Notes: generated from the sequence alone by a model not told the origin. Shown: positions 19,607 to 28,981, numbered from the stretch's first letter. The stretch: DNA of 64,000 bases from Planctomycetaceae bacterium (GCA_021732975.1 JAKFWC010000021.1:1-64000), one strand, 5' to 3'. Translations and numbers: made by a program.

Positions 19607-20986
19607 TTACTGGATGCAACCACCGGGAGCCGAGCCGCAAGCGGTGGCGGCGGGAGCTGCACAATCCGGAGCGACAGGGCAGCAGGTCGCGATCGGAACC
19701 TGACGGCAGACCGTCCGAGGCACGCAGCGAACTTTCGTTTCGCAGATCTGACGCGGCGTGCAGCGGGTCTTGGTCACCATCCGGGTTTCACAGACTTGAC
19801 GGCAGGTCGTGTAAGGAACCTTGCGGGTCCGTGTTTCCTGGGTCATCGTGCAGGTCGTGTAAGGCACCTTCTTCGTGACGGTTTCACAGGTCCAAGTGCA
19901 GGTCGTGTAAGGAACACGCTTCGTGTGGCATTCTTCGGTCCACGTGCAGGTTGTGTACGGGACTTTCTTGGTGATCGTTTCGCAGGTCCACGTGCAGGTC
20001 GTGTACGGAACACGCTTCGTGCAGGTTTGCTGTTCGTGACGAACGCAGGTGTAAGGCACGTTCTTCGTCACCGTGTAAGGCACCTGACGGCAGACCGTGT
20101 AGGGCACCTGGCACTGACGGACTTCTTGTTCCATCCGCGTGCAGCAGACCGTGCGGCATTCCATCCGAGGCACCCATTTGCGGCAGCAGACCGTCCGCAT
20201 CGTTTGCTCGCACACCGTCCGGCAGCAGCCGGGCTTGTAGACGCAGCAGCAGGTGCAGGGATCCCATTCCCACGTCCCTTGATCCTGCACGCAACGGCTG
20301 ACGATCGGGCCGGGAACCTGTTTGGATTCTTCCACCCAGTCGCCGGTGCAGACCTGGACTTGCTTGGTTTCGGTGACCGGCTTGCAGACCGTGTAGCAGA
20401 CGTTCTTGTAGCAGGTTTCCGATTCCGTGCGGTACTGCGTGCAGCAGACCTGGCGATAGTGCGTTTCGTAGATCGGCTTGCAGACCGTGTAGCAGACATC
20501 GCGGTAGCAGGTCTGATAGCACGGTTTACGAACCGTGCAGCAGACATCGCGGTAGCAGGTCTGATAGCACGGCTTGCGGACGCGGCAGCACACGTCGCGA
20601 TAGCAGGTCTGGAAGCACGGTTTACGAACCGTGCAGCAGACATCGCGGTAGCAGGTCTGATAGCACGGCTTGCAGACCGTGTAGCATTCATCCCGCCAGC
20701 AGGTGTCGTAAACGTTGCGGGTGCAGGTGACCGGAACTTGTTCGATGCATTGATCGTAAACGGTCCGGGTGCAGGTGTAGGTTTGCGGTTCCCACACGGT
20801 TTCCTGGACGGTCTGATAGCAGGTGGTGTTGCACGCTTTGGCGGAGCAATAATCTCCGCACGGCGCGCACGCCTTTTTGGAGAGCGAGAAGAATCTCCCC
20901 GCTCCGCAGTAGCCGGCGTTGGCGGTTTCGCCACTGACGAGTGCCACCACACCCATCAGGACGACCATCCAGGTTGCTTGTTTCAT
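19607..20986 (-). CDS. Cysteine-rich YTV-repeat secreted protein (planctomycete cell-wall type)
   Basis: 459 aa; signal peptide MKQATWMVVLMGVVALVSGETANAG; repeated CYQTCYRDVCCTVRKP and KxVPYTTCTWTCETxT units; roughly 70 Cys by hand count. Confidence 0.88.
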   Translation of the reverse strand: MKQATWMVVLMGVVALVSGETANAGYCGAGRFFSLSKKACAPCGDYCSAKACNTTCYQTVQETVWEPQTYTCTRTVYDQCIEQVPVTCTRNVYDTCWRDECYTVCKPCYQTCYRDVCCTVRKPCFQTCYRDVCCRVRKPCYQTCYRDVCCTVRKPCYQTCYRDVCYTVCKPIYETHYRQVCCTQYRTESETCYKNVCYTVCKPVTETKQVQVCTGDWVEESKQVPGPIVSRCVQDQGTWEWDPCTCCCVYKPGCCRTVCEQTMRTVCCRKWVPRMECRTVCCTRMEQEVRQCQVPYTVCRQVPYTVTKNVPYTCVRHEQQTCTKRVPYTTCTWTCETITKKVPYTTCTWTEECHTKRVPYTTCTWTCETVTKKVPYTTCTMTQETRTRKVPYTTCRQVCETRMVTKTRCTPRQICETKVRCVPRTVCRQVPIATCCPVAPDCAAPAATACGSAPGGCIQ

Positions 20987-21547
20987 GGAACTGTCCTTAA
21001 TTCATTCCTTGCGTCGGTAGCGCGTGACCGAGACGGCTTGAGTCGAGTTGAAAAACAAGGGCTCGCTTCTAGAACATCGACGGAAAAGCCGACGCTCTTG
21101 AGCCAAAGTCCGCAAAATACCCGACCGCTAAATCTTCCCAGACTCGCCAACTAACGCGGACTCGTTAAAAATGAGTCCTCAACCAGGGTCGTACGCCGGT
21201 CCAACCCGCTGGAAATTGTCTTCCGTACAGGTCGCTGACAGGGGGTGCTGACGCCGCACCGATTCTCACTGTGACAATCGGATCGTCAGTAGCCGTAACT
21301 CTTCCCCGTCGCGTCAAACCCTTAGTGCGTCTGTAGACTTCCCAAATTACCCGGTCCGCAAACTGGCGAAGTGTTTAGCCGCGCCCTGGAGTCCGCGAAG
21401 GGGAGCGCTCGTGCGGCGCGTCGGAACCTTTTGTGCCTAGTCCCTTCTCCTCGCGGGCGGGGACCGGAGCGCGCGCTCGCGTGGTCTCCCACCGCGCTGG
21501 TATCGTTTTCCACGGTCATGCTGGAATCACCATTGCAGGAATGCGTC

Positions 21548-22381
21548 ATGCGATTTGCGATTTGTCAGGAGTTGTTCGAGGGGTGGGACTGGGAACGGCA
21601 ATGTAAATTCATGGCTGAAACCGGATACACCGGAATTGAACTCGCGCCATTCACCCTCGCGCCGCGCATCACCGATGTCTCTGCCGCGCGGCGACAGGAA
21701 TTAAAGAAGGTCGCTGCCGACTATGGGCTGACCATCTGTGGTCTGCACTGGTTGCTCGCGAAAACGGAAGGACTGCATCTCACCACAGCGGACGCAAGCC
21801 GACGCGCTGCAACCTCGTCCTATCTACGCGATCTTGCCAACGCCTGTGGTGATCTCGGTGGGACCGTGCTGGTCTTCGGCTCACCCGCGCAGCGCAACAT
21901 CGAATCCGGCATGGAGCGTGCCCAAGCTTATGCGAATGCCGCGGAGGTGTTTCGTAACGCGATGCCCGTGTTTGGCGATCGTAACGTCACGCTGTGCATG
22001 GAACCGCTCACTCCGAAGGAAACCAACTTCTGCAACACTTGCGCGGATGCCTGCGAGTTGATCGCGCTTGTTGATCATCCCTGCTTTCAACTGCATCAGG
22101 ATGTGAAGGCGATGTTGTCGGAAGCGACGCCGATCCCCGCGCTCATCGAACAGTTCGCCTCGGTGACGAAACATTTTCACGTCAACGACAACAATCTTCT
22201 TGGCCCTGGTATGGGGCCGACGGAGTACGAACCGATCTTCGCCGCGCTACAGAAGACGAACTACGCTGGTTGGGTGTCGGTGGAGGTGTTCGATTACCAA
22301 CCCGGCGCGGAATTCATCGCGCGTGAAAGCCTTCGATACATGCGCGAAGTCCTCGCGCGATTGGCTTCTCAACCCGCTTGA
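21548..22381 (+). CDS. Sugar phosphate isomerase/epimerase (AP endonuclease 2-like TIM barrel)
   Basis: Start placed at MRFAICQELFEGWDWERQCKFMAETGYTGIELAPF; FHVNDNNLLGPGMG; WVSVEVFDYQPG. Confidence 0.9.
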   Translation: MRFAICQELFEGWDWERQCKFMAETGYTGIELAPFTLAPRITDVSAARRQELKKVAADYGLTICGLHWLLAKTEGLHLTTADASRRAATSSYLRDLANACGDLGGTVLVFGSPAQRNIESGMERAQAYANAAEVFRNAMPVFGDRNVTLCMEPLTPKETNFCNTCADACELIALVDHPCFQLHQDVKAMLSEATPIPALIEQFASVTKHFHVNDNNLLGPGMGPTEYEPIFAALQKTNYAGWVSVEVFDYQPGAEFIARESLRYMREVLARLASQPA

Positions 22382-22846
22382 GTGCCTGTGCGGAAGTGTG
22401 CAAAAATGCAAAAAACGCCGGGAAAACGGCGGTCTTCTGCACCTGGAGTCATTGTTCGCGCGATGACGCGCGGGCTCATCATGCGACGAATAACAACGTC
22501 ACCGCGTGATCGCACGCCGTCTTCATCGCGCTGTATCTTGCGCGATCGGCAGACATCTTCACGACACTGCGTGCGGGATACCTCGCGTCTGAAGTATGAG
22601 TGCTGCGCAGAGCCGCGATCGATGTGTTTCGTGCTCTGCATCGCGCGGGCAAGACATGCATTTGAAGGCCGTTTTCTCGATGTTTTATGCCTGTGCAGGT
22701 CAGCGCATAATGGAGCGCTAAGGCGGCGTGAATGTCGTTCGCATGGTCATCGCGCATGAAGCGCGGGCAACGCGTGCGATGAGATGCGACTCGAAACGAT
22801 TTCTAAAAAATCATCAAATTTCTTTGCGCGAACGCGCATAAAAGGC

Positions 22847-22874
22847 TTGAAGTATTCTTTGAAATGCTTAGTAT
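22847..22874 (+). promoter_or_regulatory. Candidate promoter upstream of the H1-like gene
   Basis: TTGAAG, 16-nt spacer, TAGTAT; weak match. Confidence 0.25.
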
Positions 22875-23108
22875 GCACGCCAGTTCTGTGACAGTTGAAA
22901 CGTTGGATTGAGTGTCAAGTGCAGGACACAATTGCTGCCGCGATTGTGCAACCCCGAGACTTGATCCCTCGAACTCTGTCACGCGACTTGCCATGGTTGG
23001 TAGGTCGGAAGGGATTCGAAGTGAGTGACGCGTTGACGCCGAACAGCTTAGCCCGGTATGCCAGCGGCGAAAACGGTCACGATGTCTCTCTGGAAGGAGG
23101 ACTGTAAA

Positions 23109-23258
23109 GTGGCCAAGAAGAAAGCAGCGAAGAAGGCAGTGAAGAAGGCCGCCCCTAAGAAGGCCGCCAAGAAGGCAGCGAAGAAGGCTGTCAAGAAGAC
23201 CGTGAAGAAGGCCGCGAAGAAGGCTGCGAAGAAGGCAGCACCATCGCCGTCCATGTAA
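23109..23258 (+). CDS. Histone H1-like Lys/Ala-rich DNA-binding protein
   Basis: GTG start 8 nt after a strong SD (ggaaggagg); MAKKKAAKKAVKKAAPKKAAKKAAKKAVKKTVKKAAKKAAKKAAPSPSM. Confidence 0.88.
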   Translation: MAKKKAAKKAVKKAAPKKAAKKAAKKAVKKTVKKAAKKAAKKAAPSPSM

Positions 23259-23289
23259 TGTAAACGGTCGATTAACTCGATGTTTCGCG

Positions 23290-23327
23290 AGAGGTGGTTG
23301 GATTCGTCCAGCCACCTCTTGTTTTTT
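23290..23327 (+). terminator. Intrinsic terminator of the H1-like gene
   Basis: AGAGGTGGTTGGA-ttcg-TCCAGCCACCTCT stem-loop followed by TGTTTTTT. Confidence 0.88.
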
Positions 23328-23328
23328 A

Positions 23329-23402
23329 CCAGCCCGTAGCGCCGGCAAGGGCAAATTCCGCGTGAACCAATGCCAAGCACCCTTGCTCGCGCTACGGGCT
23401 GG
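23329..23402. repeat. Palindromic repeat CCAGCCCGTAGCGCCGGCAAGGG ... CCCTTGCTCGCGCTACGGGCTGG
   Basis: Inverted arms in the convergent intergenic space; a single-arm copy occurs at 52134-52159. Confidence 0.85.
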
Positions 23403-23408
23403 TTAAAG

Positions 23409-24131
23409 TCACTCGGTCTCGTTCGGCGCCGGCTCGCCCTGCAGTTGATGCCAGGCATTCTCCGCCGCTCGCTGCTCGGCCTCTTTCTTATTCGGTCCCC
23501 ATGCGGCTAGGAACACTTCCGCTCCCACAGCTGCGGCGACCTTGAAACACTTCGAGTGGTCCGGACCCTTCTCGTCGAGCAACTGATAGACCGGCGTGGC
23601 TCCCAGGCTCTTCTGCGCGAACTGCTGCAGCAGGCTCTTGTAGTTCTTGCCGTGCGTCGACTGCAGCGCGTGTTCGATCTCCAGCAACGCCCACGGTTCG
23701 ACAAACGCCTTCGTCGCCTCCAGGCCACCGTCCAGATAGACGCCGGCCACCAGCGATTCAAAGACCGCGGCCATCACCGAACTGGGGACGGCATCCGCGA
23801 GGCTGAGACCCTTGCCCAGGATGAGATACCGGCTCAGTCCCGATTGCTGGCTGATGCGCGCACACGCTGAGCGGCTAACGACCACCGACTTGATGCGCGT
23901 GAGTTCACCTTCGGGTTCTTCCGGCAACTTGTGGAAGAGCAGCTCGCAGACGATTGTCCCCAGGATGGCGTCACCGAGGAACTCGAGGCGTTCGTTGGAG
24001 TCGAGCCGGGTCCGCGCAATCGACGCATGGGTGAGACAGCGCTGGAGTAGGGCGCGATCGCGGAAGTGGTAACCAATCACCTCCTCACAACCGCGGAGAT
24101 GGTCTTCGAGGTTCAACGGCTCCAACGACAT
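23409..24131 (-). CDS. rnc: Ribonuclease III (upstream in-frame starts to 24230 are possible)
   Basis: [21 protein letters not shown] signature, [25 protein letters not shown]-terminal dsRBD ([21 protein letters not shown] ... [18 protein letters not shown]). Confidence 0.95.
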   Translation of the reverse strand: MSLEPLNLEDHLRGCEEVIGYHFRDRALLQRCLTHASIARTRLDSNERLEFLGDAILGTIVCELLFHKLPEEPEGELTRIKSVVVSRSACARISQQSGLSRYLILGKGLSLADAVPSSVMAAVFESLVAGVYLDGGLEATKAFVEPWALLEIEHALQSTHGKNYKSLLQQFAQKSLGATPVYQLLDEKGPDHSKCFKVAAAVGAEVFLAAWGPNKKEAEQRAAENAWHQLQGEPAPNETE

Positions 24132-24436
24132 CCACAATATCTCACAGGGCGCGGCTTCCGGGTCCATCAGTACCGGCTGATTCTCGCCCGAGGAACGCTG
24201 AACGTCCTGGCGGCGGAGACGGGCCGACACTGGAGACTATCGCCGCGCTGAATTCGCTGTCAATTCGGTTTTGCCGTCAGGCGTTCCTGAAGTGGACGAC
24301 AGCGAAACCTTCCAACACCCCTTGCCCGCCCCGCGTAGAATTAGAAGACATCCGCCGCGAACGCGGAGCGGACCGATTATTGCTGAGCATGCGTCCGGGT
24401 CACCGGCGCTTCAAACTGCTGAGGAGGACCGAAGAA

Positions 24437-25927
24437 ATGACGAAGGTTGTGCAAACAACGCGGCACTATGGAATGGGCATTGTGTTGGGAGCGGCGCTCG
24501 CAGCGGCAGCTTTGGGATGGGGTACACGCCGGGAAGTGGCGGCGGTGCCTACGGTTCCGGACGCCGCGATTGATCTCTCGATGGCGTTCCGCAGAATTGC
24601 CGCCGAGGTCACGCCCGGAATTGTTTCCATCGAAACGATGACCAAACCGCGACAAGTCGAAATGCAAGATGGTGCGCTAGATGATGCCCTTCCCGCTCCC
24701 TTCCGCGAGTTCTTTCGTGACGACCCGCGATTCCGCAATCCGCGTCGGGGGATGACGCCTCGGAAGCGAGGTGGTGGATCGGGCTTCGTGATCGATCCCT
24801 CGGGCATCATCATGACGAACAACCACGTCGTGAGTGAGGCAGACGAAGTCCGCGTGCGATTTCAGGACGGGCGGACGTTCGTCGCCAAGGACATCAAGAC
24901 CGATCCGAGGACCGATGTTGCGATTCTCCGAATTGAAGGGGCGGGGGAATTGAAGCCGCTCAAACTTGGCAACAGTCTCGACATGCAAGTGGGTGACTGG
25001 GTGCTGGCGGTCGGCACGCCGTACGGCCTCGAAAGCACCGTCACGCAAGGCATCATCAGCGCGAAGAGCCGGTCGCGCGAACTGGCCGATCGGGAGGATT
25101 TTCTCCAAACCGACGCCGCCATCAATCCGGGGAACAGTGGCGGACCGCTCATCAACCTGAAGGGGGAAGTCATCGGCATCAATACCGCCATTGCATCGGC
25201 GAGCGGTGGTTATGACGGCATCGGTTTCGCGATTCCCACGCACATCGCCGGCTGGGTTGGCGAACAACTCGTGAAATCAGGTTCGGTGAAGCGCGGTTAT
25301 CTCGGGACGGCCATCGCCGTGGTCGACGCGGAAACGGCCAAACAGTTCAACGTTGCCGTGCGGGAAGGGGCCGTGGTGAAAACCGTGATGCCGAACTCGC
25401 CGGCTGATAAAGCCGGTTTGGAGCCGAGCGATATCATCCTGACGCTGAACGAGAAGAAAGTCTCCGACCCGGCGAGCCTGCAAGGGATCGTCGAACGTCT
25501 CGACATCGGGAAAGCTTATCCGATGGAGATCGTTCGTGGAGGCAAACGCGAGACGCTGCAAATCACGATTGAAGAAATGCCGGCATCGTTCACGTCGCGC
25601 AGCAAAGGCCGCGAACGTTCCGAAGCCTCGCCCGCTTCGTTCGATGCTCTCGGTTTGCAGATCAAGGCTTTAACCAAGGAATTGGCGCGTCAATTGGGAG
25701 TCGAGAACGTCAAAGGCGTCGTGGTCACCAGCGTGAAGGAAGACAGTCCGGCGAGTGAAGTCGGCGTGCAAACCGGCGACATCATTGAGCGCGTCGGCAC
25801 AACCACGGTGGCTTCCGTGGAAGAATACCAGAAGGCGGTCGATACCCTTTCCTTAACAGACGGAATCGTGCTCCACCTGCGAAATCAGGACGGCAAACGC
25901 TATGTCGTGCTGAAATCGCAGGAATAA
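24437..25927 (+). CDS. Do/DegP-like trypsin-family serine protease with two PDZ domains
   Basis: SD gaggagg; signal/TM; SGFVIDPSGIIMTNNHVV, TDVAILRIEG, TDAAINPGNSGGPLINLKGEVIGINTAI; two PDZ segments. Confidence 0.96.
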   Translation: MTKVVQTTRHYGMGIVLGAALAAAALGWGTRREVAAVPTVPDAAIDLSMAFRRIAAEVTPGIVSIETMTKPRQVEMQDGALDDALPAPFREFFRDDPRFRNPRRGMTPRKRGGGSGFVIDPSGIIMTNNHVVSEADEVRVRFQDGRTFVAKDIKTDPRTDVAILRIEGAGELKPLKLGNSLDMQVGDWVLAVGTPYGLESTVTQGIISAKSRSRELADREDFLQTDAAINPGNSGGPLINLKGEVIGINTAIASASGGYDGIGFAIPTHIAGWVGEQLVKSGSVKRGYLGTAIAVVDAETAKQFNVAVREGAVVKTVMPNSPADKAGLEPSDIILTLNEKKVSDPASLQGIVERLDIGKAYPMEIVRGGKRETLQITIEEMPASFTSRSKGRERSEASPASFDALGLQIKALTKELARQLGVENVKGVVVTSVKEDSPASEVGVQTGDIIERVGTTTVASVEEYQKAVDTLSLTDGIVLHLRNQDGKRYVVLKSQE

Positions 25928-25935
25928 GACATCTC

Positions 25936-25975
25936 ATTCAGCCCCCGGTGGAAGACAACCGGGGGCTAAATGAAT
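25936..25975. terminator. Bidirectional terminator hairpin between convergent genes
   Basis: attcaGCCCCCGGTggaagacaACCGGGGGCtaaatgaat. Confidence 0.75.
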
Positions 25976-25984
25976 GGTCATTCC

Positions 25985-27523
25985 TCACGCGGCGGTGGAG
26001 GTCGTAACCGACTTCGCCGCCGTGATCCATTCCAGGACTTCGTTCCAATCGGGTGGGGCACTGTCGCGCAGGATACGTTGTCCGGGTGGCGATTGGGCAA
26101 ACGCGGTCACGGCGCGGTACAGGTCATCGGCATTCTTCTCAGCGAGATCACTGCGAGTGCCCACGCTGCATGCCACCAGCAATTGCGCATCGTGACCGCG
26201 CAGTTTCGGTACTTCGCACACGAACCGGGCCTGCTGTTGCCAGCCGCGAATGGTGGTGGCATCCAAATGTTTCTGATTCAGCTTCGCGGCGATGGCATCT
26301 GCGGGTTGATCGAGCAGTTGTCCCACCGTCTTCACACCAATGCGATCGAGTTGCGATGCCGTCTTGGGACCAATCGAGGGGGCTTTTTCCACGGGTTGAG
26401 TGCGGTCGAGGTAGAACTTCAGTCCCGGGTCTGTCCGTGTCTTCTCGACGGACGCGGTGACAACTTCGGCGCGCGACAACACCTTCACGGCCGGTTCTGA
26501 AGCGGGCATTCGCTTCGCCGGTTCGACGACCGTTGGCACCGCAGATTCCGCGACGTGCGATTGTCCCGGCGGCGGGGGGATTTCAGCGTCGAGCTTCTCG
26601 AGCGGAATCTTCGAGACTTCTTCCGCATGCAACGCCCGGATGATCTTGTCGTCTTCTGATAGCGTCTTCAGCACTTTACCGGTCTGTTGAAACTCGTTGT
26701 ACATGGCCTGCACAACCGCCTTTTCCTTGGCGTTCTTCATCTTCTTCGTGATGAAGAAAATGGGGACCGTGAGTTGTGCCATCACGCCGAGGAGCGTGAC
26801 ATTCGTCTTCGGCGGCATGACGGCGGTCTCGGCGATCGCGCGGTCGAGAATCTTTGCGAATCCCACCACGGCACTGCCCAAAAGCGGAGCGATGCGGCGG
26901 CGAAGCGGTTCGTCTAATCCCGTCGGCGGGTCTTTTGATCCCTTCTTCAGATCGTAGTGATCAATGCTCGCCTGGTAATGCACATTCGAAGATTTCGCTG
27001 CATGACGAACCATCTCGGCGAGCCAGTCGTCGCCGGTCGGCATCGGGACATCTGGATAGCCAGCACCGTCGGCTTCGAGCATCGCCTGCAAATCCTGATA
27101 GGCGCAGGCGATGCTCCATTCCGCGGCGCGATGGACGACTCCTTCCTGCTCCGTTTGCCCGGTGTGAAACGGCTGCCACGGATCGGAATAGTAATGGCTG
27201 AGGACGCCTGCGCTGTAAACCGCTTCGGACCAGTTGCGGACGGCGAGGGCCGACTTCGTATGTTCGTACCACTTCTGCGTTGCGGCGACCGCTCCTCCCC
27301 AGTAATTGTCCTTCACATGTAGCACATGGTTCTTGAAGTCTTTGAATTTGTTGTCCGGAGCCTTGGAACCGTCGAGGTAGGTTTCGATGTGCGACAGGAA
27401 CAGGTTCATCCATTGATCGGCATCGGGCGATTCGAGGTGTCGCAGCGCGTCCATGGCCAGTTTGTGGTGCGTGCTGGAACATTTCCACGCGAAGATGACG
27501 TTGTACAACAGCGGCGGCGACAT
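25985..27523 (-). CDS. Zinc-dependent phospholipase C/S1-P1-like protein with C-terminal DUF4332-like (helix-hairpin-helix) domain
   Basis: 512 aa; N-terminal His/Asp-rich region (HHKLAMDAL, HVKDNYWGGAV, LSHYYSDPWQPFHTGQ, HRAAEW); C-terminal SIGPKTASQLDRIGVKTVGQLLDQPADAIAAKL. Confidence 0.75.
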   Translation of the reverse strand: MSPPLLYNVIFAWKCSSTHHKLAMDALRHLESPDADQWMNLFLSHIETYLDGSKAPDNKFKDFKNHVLHVKDNYWGGAVAATQKWYEHTKSALAVRNWSEAVYSAGVLSHYYSDPWQPFHTGQTEQEGVVHRAAEWSIACAYQDLQAMLEADGAGYPDVPMPTGDDWLAEMVRHAAKSSNVHYQASIDHYDLKKGSKDPPTGLDEPLRRRIAPLLGSAVVGFAKILDRAIAETAVMPPKTNVTLLGVMAQLTVPIFFITKKMKNAKEKAVVQAMYNEFQQTGKVLKTLSEDDKIIRALHAEEVSKIPLEKLDAEIPPPPGQSHVAESAVPTVVEPAKRMPASEPAVKVLSRAEVVTASVEKTRTDPGLKFYLDRTQPVEKAPSIGPKTASQLDRIGVKTVGQLLDQPADAIAAKLNQKHLDATTIRGWQQQARFVCEVPKLRGHDAQLLVACSVGTRSDLAEKNADDLYRAVTAFAQSPPGQRILRDSAPPDWNEVLEWITAAKSVTTSTAA

Positions 27524-27719
27524 GCGAGCGCACTCCGGGCGCAGAAGGTTTCCGTGAGCGCGAGTTCTCGCAAATGTCTGGCATCACAGCAAGATCGGTT
27601 CGGAAAGAACAAAGGTGTCCCACGGTCGTGACGGCCGTGCGTTGATACCGATTCGCGACCGTTTCGCTTCAGCGTTATAATCGCCGCCTTGGATGTGAAC
27701 CTTCTTCTCGGCGGATCAT

Positions 27720-28976
27720 TTGATGCTCATTCTCGAACAATTCACTTTTGGCGTTGGTGACCGGTTTGCTCATCAGGCTCGTTCACAACTGGCGGCGTTT
27801 GAGAAGCTGGCGAAGGAGGGCATCATTGTCGTTCCGGTATGGAACAAGTCGAACCGCGAGCACTCGTTCATCGGCTCGGAACCACCAAGCGTGTATGAGG
27901 CCGCGACTGCAGCGATTTCCGCAGCAAAGTGGTCGCATGGCTGGCATGTCGACGCCGATCACATTCGGCTGGAAACCGTGGATCGATTTCTATCGAGTTC
28001 CGATTTTTTCACGATCGATGTCGCCGACAGCATCGGCAAGCCCGCGTCTCCCGAATCCGTCGCGAAGTTTGTGGCGAAACATCCCGAATTGATCGGCAGC
28101 CTGTCGATCCCCGGTATCGCGAGGCCGTTGACGATTACTGCCGACGATGTCACCCGTACGGCGAACAAATACCTGTTGGCGGTGAAAGAAGCCGGTGAAA
28201 TTTACCGGTACATCGCCAAGAAAAAGGGAGGGGCGGAGCGCATCATTGCCGAGGTGTCGATGGACGAAACCGACGCTCCGCAGACACCGCCGGAATTGCT
28301 GGTGATTCTTGCACTGCTGGCCGATCAAGGCGTGGCGTTGCAAACCATCGCCCCAAAGTTCACTGGCCGATTCAACAAGGGCGTGGATTATGTCGGCGAT
28401 CTTGCACAGTTCGAGCAGGAATTCAACGACGATCTCGCCGTCATCGCCTTTGCGGTGAAGCAATACGGGTTGCCGACGAATCTGAAGTTGAGTGTCCACA
28501 GCGGCAGCGATAAATTCTCGCTGTACCCGATTATCCGCCGGGCGTTGCAGCGCACCGGTGCAGGACTACATCTCAAAACCGCCGGCACAACATGGCTGGA
28601 AGAAGTCATCGGCCTTGCGGAAGCGGGGGGGGAGGGGCTCGCGCTCGTCAAAGAAATTTACGCCTACGCGCTGGAGCACGTCGACGAATTCTGTGCCCCG
28701 TATGCATCCGTGATCGACATCGATCGCGCGAGCCTGCCGAGTGCCGCAACGGTCAACAGTTGGGATGGCACGCAGTTCGCTAACGCTGTCCGCCACATTC
28801 CCGGCCATCCGCAGTTCAACGCGAACGTGCGACAATTGCTGCACGTTTCTTTCAAAGTGGCGGCCAAGCACGGCACGCGCTATACGGACTTACTTAAAAT
28901 CAACGAAGCGGTCATCGCGAAGAACGTGGTCGAGAACGTTTACGACCGGCATCTTAAACCGTTGTTTGTCGGCTGA
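27720..28976 (+). CDS. Tagaturonate epimerase family protein
   Basis: 418 aa; GVGDRFAHQARSQLAAFEKL, PVWNKSNREHSFIG, WHVDADHIRLETVDRFL, KLSVHSGSDKFSLYPIIRRAL. Confidence 0.85.
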   Translation: MMLILEQFTFGVGDRFAHQARSQLAAFEKLAKEGIIVVPVWNKSNREHSFIGSEPPSVYEAATAAISAAKWSHGWHVDADHIRLETVDRFLSSSDFFTIDVADSIGKPASPESVAKFVAKHPELIGSLSIPGIARPLTITADDVTRTANKYLLAVKEAGEIYRYIAKKKGGAERIIAEVSMDETDAPQTPPELLVILALLADQGVALQTIAPKFTGRFNKGVDYVGDLAQFEQEFNDDLAVIAFAVKQYGLPTNLKLSVHSGSDKFSLYPIIRRALQRTGAGLHLKTAGTTWLEEVIGLAEAGGEGLALVKEIYAYALEHVDEFCAPYASVIDIDRASLPSAATVNSWDGTQFANAVRHIPGHPQFNANVRQLLHVSFKVAAKHGTRYTDLLKINEAVIAKNVVENVYDRHLKPLFVG

Positions 28977-28981
28977 TGCGT

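Noticed and set aside
19860-20700. Regular nucleotide repeats resembling a CRISPR array
   Set aside because: Repeats are in-frame coding units of the YTV protein with no unique spacers; no cas genes nearby.
19598-21154. 518-aa plus-strand ORF antisense to the YTV gene
   Set aside because: Shadow frame kept open by the 48-bp (multiple of three) repeats and Cys/Thr/Val codons of the real gene; low-complexity Arg/Ala/Asp-rich translation, no RBS or domain.
21371-21547. N-terminal extension of the isomerase ORF
   Set aside because: Translates a dispersed-repeat-like peptide (LVPSPRGRGPERAL); the family begins at MRFAICQELF, so the start at 21548 is preferred.
22803-23354. 183-aa minus-strand ORF with LLRGLLHGLLDSLL repeats
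   Set aside because: Antisense reading of the KAAKK codons of the H1-like gene.
27676-27681. TATAAT upstream of the tagaturonate epimerase-like gene
   Set aside because: Nearest TTGATA is 28 nt upstream, outside functional spacing.
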